DNA from: Datisca glomerata
Taxonomy: Eukaryota > Streptophyta > Magnoliopsida > Cucurbitales > Datiscaceae
DNA length: 64,000 nucleotides
Assembly (NCBI GenBank): GCA_003255025.1
Contig: QANY01008042.1
Coordinates: 3,460,077 to 3,524,076, forward strand
Direction: 5' to 3'
The translations under genes were made by a program, and so were the position numbers. Position 1 is the first letter of the stretch. Each line of letters begins with the position of its first letter. Shown piece by piece: positions 44,701 to 57,298 of the stretch. The notes under the pieces are model-generated. The model was not told the origin of the DNA, did no database searches, and saw only the letters and a program-made list of their open reading frames with translations.

Positions 44701-47090
44701 CAGATCATTAACAGTATCTCTGTCTGTGATTCGTTGCTTTCATTTGGGTCTACGTTATTCGTACTATGCACGTCTCTCTCTGGCCTCTGCACCTGCAACA
44801 CTACGAGATACAAGATGAGGGAGAGAGGGAGGGAGAGAGGGAGGGAGGTTGCTTGAGACAGTGGGTAAAGGTTTACTTGCAAAACTAGTCGGCACGGACA
44901 AGTTTTGCTTGCAGATGTTGGAAGGGATTTTTGGGTCAAGGTGACGACACATTGAAAGATAAAAGAAGGTAAATTAAACATTAATTTGTTGGTGTACAAC
45001 TAGTGGTCAAGGGATTTTATTAGTTTTCTTATCAAATAATCACCTATTTATCATTTATTAATAAAAAATACGTGTTCTGTATGTATTAATTTATTTAAAA
45101 TGCATGTACAATTTAAAAAATATTAATATTAAAATAAATATATTATCCTTACAAATACTTCTAAATCTAAATTAAAAATAAAATAATTGTAATAATCAAT
45201 ATCTTAGCTTGTTTATAATATTATCGAAATTGTATTATATAATATTACTATTTAAAAATATATGAAAATGAATATACATCAATTTGTCCGATTCTATCAT
45301 GTTAAGAGATAGTTTAATTTATTTAAAATATTTATATGAATTTTCATGTTCCGATAAAATACATGTTACATAATATTTAATTTTATAGGTTTCTAAGAAA
45401 TAAACTATTGTTGGCAAAAAATAATCAAAAAATTCATCTTATGAATGCTTAGGTTTCTATTTGCATAATCTTATAAAAATGTTAATTTTTACAAACTATT
45501 TTTAGTAAATTATTATTGAATAGAAAATAATAATCTCCATTATATGAATGATATTGAATAAGAAAACATGAAATTTTTAAATTGTACTCAATTTTAAGAA
45601 GGTTTGAAGAATAAAATAGAAAATCAAACGTTTCTCCTCCTTAAACTCCTTATAATATATTAATATTATATTATTAGTGGTTTACACACATTTCACATTA
45701 TAACATTATTTGTAGAGTTCAACTAGAATACATAAACGTGTGAACATATGATAATTAAAATATTTGTAGAGTTCAACTAGAATACATAAGCGTGCGAACA
45801 TATGATAAATTAAAATTTGCTTCTACTATAATGATCTTGGATCACTATCAAATCATCTTCAACATTTTCTATTTGTTCGTTTCTTGTGAAATTTTCTTAG
45901 ACAGATTATGAGATTCTTTTAGCATGGAGGTTCTGGTGATTTACACCGCCAATCTAGCAAAAATAAAGTAATAGTGGTTTTAGAATCTAACTGTATTCAT
46001 GATAAAAGTGTCTCTAAAATGATTATCCTCTCTATCTCCAGTTGAATTATCATTGCGATCCACATCTCTATATAACTCTTCATGTCTATATAAATTTTGA
46101 CAATTTCAAAAATATATAATGCTTTCAATACTGAAGGCTTTTCAAATTCTAAAATTTTTATTATTAACTTTATTTTGATTTGACTGTACTTGACATGTGA
46201 GTTTTTTATTTGATACGTAAATATATATATATATATAAGAATTCAGATTTGTACTAATATCATTTGCCTTGTTACATTTGTTTCACACAAAATTAAAGGT
46301 TTATCTATATCTATAAAAATACTTGGTTGAAAAACTTTCATTCTCACCTATTCTCTAGAATTTTGTTATAATTGTTTAATTATGATTTATATATATCCGA
46401 ATGTGAAACGATAATAATAAGCTTTTGTAAGTACCATGAAATGCATTCTTATAAAAAACAACCTACGTTTATGTTTGCTCATGAAAATATAATTAAGAAC
46501 ATAATTAGAAAAAATATTGTTGGGAATTCAGCAAAAAAGATATTGAGTGTCAAAAATAGTTTTACTTGAATCAAAGTACAGTGAAATTTGTTGAACGTAA
46601 TGAAAATTTACTTATCATGAAGAATTATGATCAATTTATGAAATGAATAAATTAGATCAAACAAAACATGTTTACGCAATTGTTGATCAAACAGTGAAGC
46701 TCCCGATTGGTTTGGCAAGCCTTTCCAAGCTTTGGAGAAAAAATCTATTCCACCATGTTTTTCATATATTTTTTGTGCCCACTTGCTTCTTGTTCACGCT
46801 AAAAAATAAGGCGCTTACGTGTTTCAATTTGAGCAACTTGATCTATTGCACGTAAAGGGAGACAAATAACTCAAAGATAAGTTCGTACCATTGGGAGGAC
46901 GACCTTGCCAAAGAGCCTACAATGCACAAATAAATATTTGTGTGAACATTAACATAGTAGAGCTAAGACTGAGTTGGACTTATCTCTCTAAAGAGTTAGG
47001 TGTGATATTCTTTGGGAGATAATGATGATGATGACCTTATAGATAGTGTTGACATAATAAGTGATGATTGATGACTTACTTTTTGGTGGT
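44701..47090. other. AT-rich spacer
   Basis: Contains a 55-bp direct duplication (45707-45761 and 45762-45816, starting ATTTGTAGAGTTCAACTAG), a short GGGA repeat near 44820-44850 and a TA run near 46222. No gene recognised; the small plus ORFs at 46372 and 46643 have no recognisable domains. Confidence 0.45.
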
Positions 47091-47109
47091 GCATTCATCT
47101 CCTGCCACG

Positions 47110-47560
47110 TGAAAGATTCTCTGTCATCTGAATCATGACCAGACCTATGTTGGTTTGCCCAACTCGCCATGGTCCACCCCACTTGGTTTGGTATACTTCT
47201 TGGCCTGCTCCGCATGACCTGGCATGCTCTACTACACTTGGCCTTGTGTGCTTCACTTGGCTTGCTCCACCTATCATGGTCTTGTCCATCTAACTTGACG
47301 TCATCCACATATTTTGTTCTTACCTATCTTACTTGACATGGTCTGCATATCCTTATGTTGTCCATCAGACTAGACTTGGTTCACCTATCATGTCTTGTCC
47401 ATCTGACTTGACTTGATCCACCCCACTTGATATTGTCTACTTGACTTGACCTAGCCCACTTTGATCTTGTCTATCTGACTTGACCTGGTTCACATATTCT
47501 AGCATTGTTTATTTGACTTGACATGGTCCACATATCCTGGTCTAATCTACTCGAGGTTGA
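47110..47560. repeat. Degenerate minisatellite with TTGACTTG and TGGTCCAC blocks
   Basis: Phrases such as CTTGTCCATCTGACTTGAC, TTGACCTGGTTCACATAT and CATGGTCCACATATCC recur about a dozen times with an irregular 25-40-bp spacing. The minus ORFs here are by-products. Confidence 0.7.
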
Positions 47561-48848
47561 ACTCAGGAGCTAGAGATTTCATAATTTGATCCACGCATAT
47601 ATGACTTTTTCAGGAAATACGCATTACGCTTCTCTTCCTATCTTTTATAGCAAAACGTTTCACGTGGATCTATATATGTCAAACATATTGAATATAGAAG
47701 ATTTATAAAGGGAATTCCAACAGCAGCCAAAGAGTGAGCAATTCAACCATAAATCCGCCACACAATAGAAGCCATAAAAGTTGGCACCGATGGAAAGCCT
47801 AAAAATCAAAAGTTATCACCAACTCAATAAAGTCACGTTAAAAGCCTTAACACATTGAATTTGAAGAACTAATCAAATTATGTAATAGTTTTTTTGCAAA
47901 ATTTATCTCTAACTCAGTTAGCTATCTTTTTGTAGTCTCTCTCCCTCTTACTTATCTCTTATTTGCTGAACGAATTGGAAAAATAACAAATCGGCTATTC
48001 GCTAAATGGTAAGAGGAAAATAAGAACCTCTCCGTTATTAAAGTATGAGCAATTAATTACATATTTTTAAATTTAATACTATTCAATTAAGTGTGCAGAG
48101 TTTATGTCATGTTTTATATATATACATAATGGACAAGTGAAAGAAAATTCATAGTTGGAAAAGGAAAACAGGAAAAGTTCATGTGGGTCAGAGAAAGCAA
48201 ACCTCAAGAAGGATTATGTAATATGTAAAGGCATTTGAAATTGGGAAAATGGCTTATATGAGAAAGATAGTCACTTTCTCAGTCACCAATGGCCATCTCC
48301 TTTTGAGATTTATATTATATTAAAAACACAACTAAACTAAAAACAAAATGTGACGAGAGAATTGAGATCGATTCTTATCACTTCTCTGTCAGCAGTTGTT
48401 GGTATCTTTTTTACTTTTTAATCATTACTACTAATTTATGTTGGATTGATATTCATCCACATGATTTGGCTTTGGCTCGAATTTAGACCAAATTTGTTTA
48501 TTAAAACAGTGTACGAATAATTTATATATGAACTAATCTTGATTAGTGGTGAAACATCACTAATTAATAATTTAATCATCATTTGATCAAGTAATAAGTA
48601 AAAGTATTTTTTTTATTAAATAAACACTTCTAGCAATTTCAAATATATAAATGATGATTGTTTTTTCAAAAAAGCACATAAATCTCTGAAACGATTAATA
48701 TAATAAATAACTAAGACTAAACCTATTTGTAGTCTTTATAACGCATGATAAGTCTAAATTTTGTTCTCATTTTCCAAAAATAGATGCAATAAAATATATT
48801 AGTTCACGCTATCATCTTTTATAATTATCTTGTAATTAAAGTTAATAT
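47561..48848. other. AT-rich spacer
   Basis: No gene, RNA or clear repeat recognised. Confidence 0.4.
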
Positions 48849-49522
48849 ATTTGTTTAAAATAATTTTTAAATAAGACTGCAATTCTAATTTGTATGTAAT
48901 TTTAATTTATAACTTTTTTAGAGAATTAAATTACAGAAGAAAATGAAAACAATCATAATTACAATGCAATTGTAGTTATAATATCAAATAAATTATTTTC
49001 CTACCTTCATATGAAATAAATAAAAGTCCTTCTTTCTCACACTTCCTCTCTCATTCTACTAATTTAATTAAAATTAAATTTATTAAAGTTTAGTTTAACA
49101 TTATTTATTTATACATTAATAAAAAATAATTAAAATAAATGTTATAATTTCACGTGAAAATATTTTTTAATTATATATCTTATTATAATAATTTAATTAT
49201 GTTTTTAATTTAGTCCCAACACTATTAATTTATTTTGATATTAGTAAAAATTATTAAATTAATGTTAAAATTGTACGTCAAGATATTTTTTACATAATAT
49301 ATAACTAACTAGGCATTTAAGTAATTTTTTGTTATCGACACAAGTTAACAATAAAAATTAATCTATACCAAACATAATAATCATAAATTATCACTTTATA
49401 TATTACTATGCACAATCAAATATAACAATTATATTTTGTGAAGTGTCATATAATTTACTATGCACAATCAAACACGCAATTAAATTACGATGATTATTTT
49501 AGATTGTACGAACCAAACGATC
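48849..49522. mobile_element. MITE-like element, copy 2 (inverted relative to copy 1)
   Basis: The reverse complement of this block follows 2158-2795 from end to end. Visible shared islands include GATAATTTATGATTATTATG, TTACTTAAATGCCT and AATTTGTATGTAATTTT. Its termini, ATTTGTTTAAAATAATTT and TTAGATTGTACGAACCAAAC, are imperfect inverted repeats of each other. It carries two internal copies of an ATGCACAATCAAA-containing motif. Non-coding. Confidence 0.65.
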
Positions 49523-50770
49523 TCATACATAGTTATGTTTTCTAACATATTTGGGAAGTATCATATAATTTATAAATACATATTTGGAATAAAAGAATGA
49601 TTATTCTCTAATAATGGCAATTAATTAATAGGAGAAGCTAGCTAGAGGCGAAATTAAGCATGTGGGAGGATGAAGGGTGTTGAATTATCACTGTAGTGGT
49701 TGTACCTTCTAATGAAATCTTCATCAAAGATAAAGATACCTAACTGTCTTACTTATTATACTATTTAATTGGGATTTGGCTTTGAAAGAATCCAATACAA
49801 AATTTAGGTTATCAAACCTCTGTCCCTGACATCCCAGACAGGCTAAGATAGATGATTCAGACTCTTCGGTTCACACAACCCCTCATAACAGTACCTACAA
49901 GCATCTCCCTCCCTTTATATTTATGGATAATATAATATGGTACCACAAGAATATTAGCCATGTAACAATGTGGGCTACTTATCATCAAACATATACTGAT
50001 GTAAATTTTTATTGTTTCCATGTATAAAATGATGGTATCTTATATTTTTTGGAAAATTATATTCTGGTAAATTGTTACTGTTATTTCATGATTACTTATA
50101 TGATTTGAGTTCTATAAAATCACAATTTCTTATTCAACTTAATAGTAAGAAACTCGTAGATTAATAATGATCACAAACTTTAAAGGTTCAAAATATATTT
50201 TTATCCTAATTTTTCACATAGAGATATTGCATAAGTAGTCGGTCAAGAAACACATATTTTTCTTTTTTGTAAAAAAAAAAAAAGGAATCGAATCTACGAG
50301 TTACACTTTGAGGTTAATATATCTAACATTTATTATAGAATATTTAGAAATATTCTCAAGGAAAAATGAATATATTCTCAATGTTGGAAACACTTTTGCT
50401 TCACATGTCTAACTTGAAAATTTTATTGTTAAAAGTGACTTGAGAGACACTTGTAAACGGATTAGGCCAAAAAAAACCCAAAAGTAAGCCTAAAAAAGGG
50501 CCTTAAACAAAGGGTATATGAATTTTGAAAGCAGAGTTCAGAGAGCATAAACCATAAATTATTAAGCAAAAGATCCGTCAAAATCTTTTCTTTAAGATTT
50601 TCTCAACCATATCAAGGAAACTACACAACTTTTTACCAATTCAGTTGTAAACAAACAATTTAAATGAAGGAAATAAATATTTCAATTTTTTACGGGAAAT
50701 AAAATAATTTTGTTTTTATTTGGCAATAAAAGCTAGTGGGTCTTATTATAGAACTTGTTAAGGCATTGCT
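49523..50770. other. Spacer upstream of the AAA-ATPase gene
   Basis: AT-rich, no gene recognised. A purine run of A residues at 50271-50284 and general A-tracts only. Confidence 0.4.
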
Positions 50771-51251
50771 TAGGCTATATAATCTTTTCTCTTTTGCTTT
50801 CTTCATTTTGTTAGGTTATGAAAATGATATCAGTGCCTGCAAACTCACATGCATATATCTGTATCAACAATCAACCAATTTGGATTTTTGAGAGGCTTTT
50901 TTCTATTCAGTTTTCTTTCCCCCCAAAAGCAATACTACAGTCACATCTCTGCAACTATCAGCAGGTCACTCTTCTCTTTACAACCTCATTCATTGTTCAA
51001 TAGCTTGAAATATTGTCAATCAGTATATCTTTATAATAGGTTACAGGGAAAAAGTGACCCAAAATCTCTGTAACTCACTCAAAAAACTCTCAAACTCCAA
51101 AATCCCTTTTTGTTTTTTACCTCTCTTAATTGCTGTTTTCCTTTGTACTTGTTTCCCCCAGCTTTGCCAGCCATTCCCATTAACACAGACAAACGCCCTT
51201 TTCGCTTTTTAAGCAATTCCAACGTCGCTTTATTCCATCGGCTGGGTTTCT

Positions 51252-51260
51252 CTATAAAAT
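51252..51260 (+). promoter_or_regulatory. Probable TATA box of the AAA-ATPase gene
   Basis: CTATAAAAT, 155 bp before the start codon, would place transcription start near 51284 and give a 5' UTR of about 130 bases. A second candidate, GCTATATAAT at 50774-50783, would give a UTR of over 600 bases. Which is used cannot be told from sequence. Confidence 0.5.
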
Positions 51261-51414
51261 CACCCAATACCCAATTGGTTAAAAATGCCAAGTATCATTC
51301 AAATAACCCTTATTTGCCCAAAATTAAACCTACCCAGTATTTGTTTTCTTTAATTTTCCATAGAGTTTCAAACTTTTCTTTCCCCCATAATCTCATTAAC
51401 ACAGAGCAGAGGAA

Positions 51415-52962
51415 ATGAAAGAGTATTGGACCTCTTTGGCTTCTCTACTGGGCGTTTTAGCCTTCTTTCAGACATTGCTTCAAACAGTTTTGCCGCCGGA
51501 GCTCCGTTTCGCCGTCGTCAAGCTCTTCAACCGAATCTTCAACTGCTTCTCTTCCTTTGTCTACTTTGACATCACAGAGATCGATGGGGTCAACACAAAC
51601 GAGCTCTACAATGCCGTCCAGCTCTATCTCAGCTCCTCCGTCTCTATCACCGGCAACCGCCTTAGTCTCACTCGTGGACTCAACTCTAGCGCTATCACAT
51701 TCGGGTTGTCCAACAATGACTGCATCGTCGACACTTTCAACGGCGTCGCCGTCCAGTGGGAACACATCGTCACACAGAGGCAATCCCAGACCTTCTCATG
51801 GCGGCCCTTGCCTGAAGAGAAGAGAGGGTTCACTTTAAGAATAAAAAAGAAGGACAAAGGACTGATTTTGACTTGTTATTTAGATTACATCATGGAGAGA
51901 GCCAATGAAATCAGGAGAAAAAACCAAGACCGACTTTTATACACAAATTCAAGAGGTGGGTCTTTGGATTCAAGGGGTTTCCCATGGGAATCTGTGCCTT
52001 TTAAGCATCCAAGCACATTTGACACATTAGCCATGGATCCAATCAAGAAGCAGGAGATAATGGAAGATCTCAAAGATTTCGCCAATGGACAATTGTTTTA
52101 CCAGAAGACAGGGCGTGCTTGGAAGAGAGGCTACCTTCTTTATGGACCACCAGGCACTGGCAAATCAAGTATGATTGCTGCAATGGCAAATTACCTAGGC
52201 TATGATATTTATGATCTTGAATTAACTGAAGTTCATAACAATTCTGAGCTGAGAAAACTCCTTATGAAAACAACCCCAAAATCAATAATTGTCATTGAGG
52301 ATATTGACTGCTCCATAAATCTGACCAACAGGAAGAAGAAGACTAACAACACTAACAATTACTACAATGGAGGGGAGATTTTAGGATCACAAGGTCATGG
52401 TGGTGAAGAGGGTGGAAACTCACTGACACTCTCTGGTTTGTTGAATTTCACAGATGGGTTATGGTCATGTTGTGGAAGTGAAAGGATATTTGTGTTCACT
52501 ACAAATCATATTGACAAGCTTGACCCAGCATTGTTGAGGAGTGGGAGAATGGACATGCATGTTTTCATGAGTTATTGTTCATTTTCTGCATTGAAAATCC
52601 TCTTGAAGAATTACTTGGGATGTGAGGAGGTTGATTTTGATAGTGATGGTATTTTGGAGGAAATTGAAGTGGTTATTGAGAAAGCAAAGATGACTCCAGC
52701 TGATATTAGTGAGCTTCTGATAAAGAACAGGAGTAGTGGAAGAAAGGCTGTGAAGGAATTGTTGGAAGCATTGAAGTTGAGAGCTGAAAAGAATGGGGAA
52801 AGTGGAGGATTAAGAGAGAAGAGTTCAGATTGTGTAGTAGAGGAAGAAGAAGAGCAGGAGAAAAGAGCCTTGGAGTGTCCCAAAGAAGGGTCTCAATTTG
52901 TGGGTAGTTGCAATAGAGAAGATAACAATGAAAAGGAAGATGAAAGAGTTACAGAGAAATGA
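51415..52962 (+). CDS. AAA-ATPase, BCS1-like, membrane-anchored (At5g57480/At4g25835-like)
   Basis: Intact single-exon gene for 515 aa. Order: N-terminal hydrophobic anchor (about residues 5-28), AAA-associated N-terminal domain (about 30-130, with FDITEIDGVNTNELYNAVQ), BCS1-type linker (WESVPFKHPSTFDTLAMDP, 191-209), AAA module. Walker A is GPPGTGKS (244-251), Walker B IIVIEDID (291-298, catalytic Glu295), sensor-1 Asn364 in FTTNHID, and arginine-finger candidates Arg375 and Arg378 in LLRSGRMD. A Lys/Asn/Gly-rich insert (about 305-335) and an acidic C-terminal tail (about 475-515) are variable in the family. ATP hydrolysis is expected; plant members are placed at mitochondria or ER and linked to stress and defence (family knowledge), so the exact role is unknown. 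The start follows in-frame upstream stops and gives the conserved MKEYWTSLASLLGVLAF opening. The gene has higher GC than its flanks and no sign of decay. Confidence 0.95.
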   Translation: MKEYWTSLASLLGVLAFFQTLLQTVLPPELRFAVVKLFNRIFNCFSSFVYFDITEIDGVNTNELYNAVQLYLSSSVSITGNRLSLTRGLNSSAITFGLSNNDCIVDTFNGVAVQWEHIVTQRQSQTFSWRPLPEEKRGFTLRIKKKDKGLILTCYLDYIMERANEIRRKNQDRLLYTNSRGGSLDSRGFPWESVPFKHPSTFDTLAMDPIKKQEIMEDLKDFANGQLFYQKTGRAWKRGYLLYGPPGTGKSSMIAAMANYLGYDIYDLELTEVHNNSELRKLLMKTTPKSIIVIEDIDCSINLTNRKKKTNNTNNYYNGGEILGSQGHGGEEGGNSLTLSGLLNFTDGLWSCCGSERIFVFTTNHIDKLDPALLRSGRMDMHVFMSYCSFSALKILLKNYLGCEEVDFDSDGILEEIEVVIEKAKMTPADISELLIKNRSSGRKAVKELLEALKLRAEKNGESGGLREKSSDCVVEEEEEQEKRALECPKEGSQFVGSCNREDNNEKEDERVTEK

Positions 52963-53270
52963 AAAATATTTGGTAAAAAAAAAAATTTCCCTCATTTTTG
53001 TTGCAGAGAAGGAAATGCTACTAAGACAACAGTTGTTTTGCAGTAATTATTATTTAAGTTTTCTTAATCTAGGCGATTAACATGTTCTATATATCTATAT
53101 TATATTGTGTTCTTGTTTTAATTTCTTAATAATGAAATGAATATGGTATGATGAATGAGCAGAGAAGTTTCAATTGGCTTGTTTTAATAGTTTTATGCAT
53201 TCCTTTTGGCTAAAAAATTTTATGCCTCTTCTACTATTAAGTATTGAATACTATTCCAATCATTAGATGT

Positions 53271-53273
<3 letters not shown>
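52963..53273 (+). other. 3' UTR of the AAA-ATPase gene
   Basis: T-rich region with AATAAT and AATGAA motifs at about 53130-53140 that could act as polyadenylation signals. No other feature. Confidence 0.45.

Positions 53274-53317
<44 letters not shown>
53274..53317. repeat. (AT)22 microsatellite
   Basis: Uninterrupted AT dinucleotides, 44 bp, downstream of the AAA-ATPase gene. Confidence 0.95.
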
Positions 53318-53319
<2 letters not shown>

Positions 53320-56300
53320 TATTTTAATAGCTAACTCATTTTTCTTCTCAATTTATAAATAAATTATTATATCTTACACATAACAACAAGCTATTACATT
53401 TAGACACCTTAACACAAAATGTGTTAGGATTAGGAATTCTAGCCCGGTACCTAAGAAATGTTCTATTATGGCAGATGCAGATTTCTTGGCCATATCCTAT
53501 GATGATAAAACTTGAGGTTGATTTTGAAATTTGGAGAAAATGTAATAGAATGCTGGTTGGCTACAAGGCTTATATAAGAGACTGGGGTTCACATGGCTAA
53601 AAGTTGTTGTCTTGATGGGAGATGTTGGGAATTTAAAATGTATGTAGGCCACCATTATGTTAGGGTCCTATGGCTATACTTTATTATGTGATAGGATGGA
53701 TATGTGCTATTTGAAAAGTGGATAATTTTCATTAGTGTTGAGGATCATGATCACCTGATAGTATTAATGTAATATGGTCCATGGAATTTAATTTTAATAC
53801 TCCATTGTTATCTGAGTATAAAACTCAATATTTCTTGTATCAAAATCTTGTTTTTTATCATTAAATAGATGTTGAACAAAAATAATAACTCTGATCTCAT
53901 ATGATGTTCTCGTCGTTTATTTTAAATGTGAAGAGATATAAATCATTGTTTAATATAAAATTCTTACATTGTAATATCTAGTCATCTATACTCAAATATT
54001 ATATCATGGCCATCTTAGAATGAGGTTGTAGTAAAAGAATTCTATAAAAAAGTTTATAACTCATCGAATAAGTGATTCAAATATTAGTTTTCAGAAAGGA
54101 AAATAAGAAAACAAAGCTAAAAATGCTTTCCAAAAAACTTTAATACTCAAATGGTATTAGTATTAAAAAAGTGTTTCTCTATATATTTTTAGAAAACTTG
54201 AAAACAACTCTCAAAATTATTTGAGATTGGAATATTCGTTGTAAACTTGTTTTTGGATAATTTTGTAAACAAAATTTAACACTTGGGTCGTGATTGATAT
54301 ACGCGGGCACATTCAATTTTATGTTGAAAACTAAAAAAATACACTTTAAACTTTTATATTTTGAGTTTAGTTTTACATTAAACCATATACATCAAAGACG
54401 TTTTAATTCTTTTAAACTATAACTTAGATTTACACAAACGTTTCGGATTAAATATTTCGTCCAATTTGCGAGATGTTTATGTAAATTTATGGTCTAGTTC
54501 TAAATTTTTGAAATATGTGAGTCTAAAGTAAAATCGATCATAAAATATAACGGTCAAAAGTAAATATTTTTCTTAAATTAATTGCCATTGTCTACCTTCT
54601 ATCAATTAGGTAAGAGAAGTTGAAAACATATAAAAATCTCTAATACAGTACCTCTGTTTCAGTTCAAGATTAGATATCAAGGGAGAGAATGGTAAATATA
54701 AATAACTAATTTAATAATATTGTTCTCCATATTAGCATCGAAATATTTAAATAAACAATGAAAATGATTCTTGTTCTTTTCACTTTCATATGTACTTATA
54801 TTTTATATTAAATTAATGATGAAGTTATTTTGTAATTAAGTTTAACTAATCATACAAAAAACTTGATCTGTAAATTGCTAGTTCGATTTACATGGTCATT
54901 AATGATTTGTCTAGTCAATGTTCCGTTCTAATTATAGGTAATTAGAACTATTCTATTTAAATGTCAATTCAGATATATGTTTTACCAATAAAATAAAAAT
55001 ATCAAATCATTGTAAAAATAATCATTAAGTTACAAATATTTTTTCTCAATAAATATGTTTGCCGTAGGTTTTGTTACAATGAAGTTATGTATGTTTGCTC
55101 TAAGTTCTTTATTTTCATTATTTTTAGTGCCATTGGCTGACAAAATAAGGTAAAAATTGAAGATTCATCAGAGTCTCATATATATATTTTTAAAAAATAT
55201 ATTTTTGACATCCATACTTTAAGTTAATTCTACTTTACATCTCAGACTTTTAAAAACTTTAAACAATACCTCAAACTTACTTAAATAATTGACGTTTGTG
55301 TAAATCTATGGTATAATTTAAAACTTTTTGAATTCTGAAGTTTAAAGTAAAAATAATCTAAAATTGTAAGTATCAAATGAGTATTTTTTAAAAGATGGAC
55401 GACATTAGATGACAATATCTCTCCATCAAATTATCATTCGTTGAAAAAAGAAAATTGAAAAAGAATGGCAGAGTTACTTATTTACCCTTTTTTCTTGTTG
55501 CTTTACTTGTTGACATTGTGGATTCTGATGTGGTTTTCCTTTCTTTCCCATCCTTTTGTCATTTATAATTTTTAATTCTTGGGATGCTGCGGCCGGCCAC
55601 CGACGCCACAAAACTTTTCTTTGTAGGCTTTATCTTTTCTTAAAAACAATTTGTGAAATTTTAAATCTTAAATGAATTTTAAAATATACTGTGCATTTTT
55701 GTTTTTAGAATTTACAATTCATTAGAACAACTCAATTCAAATTAAATGATATATAATATTGTGATGATTTTTACAGTTTGAGTTGACATTATATGTGACT
55801 TTTACCTAAATATGATATCTACGTTTATTGATAAACTTTAATGTATAGAGTTCTAGCAACAATCAGTTCATACAAGAAAAAAGAGATCTTGCCCGAGTAT
55901 ACCCTTTGTATGTTGTATTATTTTTTGGTTCTAAATAATTTTAAATATTTTAAAAAATATGTAATAAAAGAATTAACTCTAAATTAATATGTATGTGAAT
56001 GATCTCGCATCACATATGTATTATTAAATTTGAATCATCGACCCTAAAATCTCTTAGCACTACCAACCGAGTTATTAAGTTCTCAAAGCGTTGATTAAAG
56101 AAATTTATGTTGCTAGAAAGCAATGTCATTAAAAATTACAAAATGCATATTGAAAAGTTTTCGTCACCATTTCTCAAATTTTGTAATATTTTATGTTTTT
56201 GACTACTGAAACTCAATGTTCTCTCATCTTATTATATTATATATATACAATTTATTAAAATTTTAAGATCAAGTATATTCATCATTTATCATTAAAATAT

Positions 56301-57099
56301 TAAAAAAATATTATAATTTAAGACACGTGATAATATATTATAAAAATATATATAAAAAATTCAGTAGTTAAGAAATTAGAAAATTTTCTTTAGGCCAGAG
56401 GTTTCCTATATTATATAGATGTTTGCATGCTAAAACCTTTTTATTTTGTCAGATTGTAATTGAGTTTGATTCCATGAAAAAAGCAAAAAACAATTTTCTA
56501 TTAAAGCTATTATTAGAATAAGACTGTGTTAATGGATAGGATTGGAGGGGTAATAATAGTAATAAGTAACAAAAGAAAGAAAACAACTAAAAAAGCGTTT
56601 AGATTTTGTGTTAGGAAAGAAGGATTGAGAAGGGAAAAGTAGGCACAAGTCATCACTTTTAGTGAGAAAAAGTTGTAAACTTTTAATGTTAAGAATTTGA
56701 TATTGAGTTGGAAAGGCACCGATCTCTCTCTCTCTCTCTCTCGCCTTAAAAGTTTGATTTTATGCAAATAAAGTTTCAGTGTGCATGAAAACTTTCAATG
56801 ACTTTGTTCTTACTTTTTAATTTTGTTCCTTCTCTTTTTTGAATGGTGGATAAAGAGAAAATGGCGGCTGACATGGCCAAATAAATAAAAATATAACGTG
56901 ATTTGTTCGATAATTTATAAGAAAATAATTATATAACGAGATAGTAGTTGTTCTATTATGAGTCCACATTACGTGTGGTTTCAAACAATTATTTTCGTTT
57001 TTCAAAGGCAACATTTTAATAGTCAAGCCTTAATTTTTAAATATATAAAATTCACATTATATTACAATCAATAACGAAAACAAGTATGTGATAGTTATG
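53318..57099. other. AT-rich spacer with a pair of related dispersed repeats
   Basis: Segments 54400-54590 and about 55270-55400 share a patchy series of motifs in the same order (TGTAAAT(C/T)TATGGT, then TCTAAAGTAAAA or TTTAAAGTAAAA, then a GGTCAAAAGTAAATATTTTT-like end), so they are diverged copies of one repeat. A (CT)n run lies at 56723-56743. No gene found; the minus ORFs at 56513 and 56817 have no recognisable domains. Confidence 0.5.
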
Positions 57100-57104
57100 C
57101 CTAT

Positions 57105-57293
57105 GAGATTAGCATAAGCACTATTTCTTCGTCATTTTTTTATGATTTTCACCTCACCACAATCTTTTGTCTTCATCAATCTCTCTCGTCATCTTCAATA
57201 CAACCAAATTTAACTTCAAGTTTATAGAGATGAGATGGTGAAACAATAGAAATGCTCAAAAAATGACAAAGAAATAGCTTTTCTACGCTAATC
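57105..57293. mobile_element. Short MITE with inverted ends and CCTAT flanks
   Basis: The left end GAGATTAGCATAAGCACTAT and the complement of the right end (GGATTAGCGTAGAAAAGCTAT) match, and continue with CTTCGTCATTTTTT versus CTTTGTCATTTTTT. CCTAT stands directly outside at 57100-57104 and 57294-57298. Total about 190 bp, non-coding. Confidence 0.6.
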
Positions 57294-57298
57294 CCCTA

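Noticed and set aside
46643..46855. 70-codon plus ORF as a host gene fragment
   Set aside because: Neither strand gave a recognisable domain or splice structure.
52611..52883. 90-codon antisense ORF and other frames overlapping the AAA-ATPase gene
   Set aside because: Shadows of a real, conserved coding region on the plus strand.
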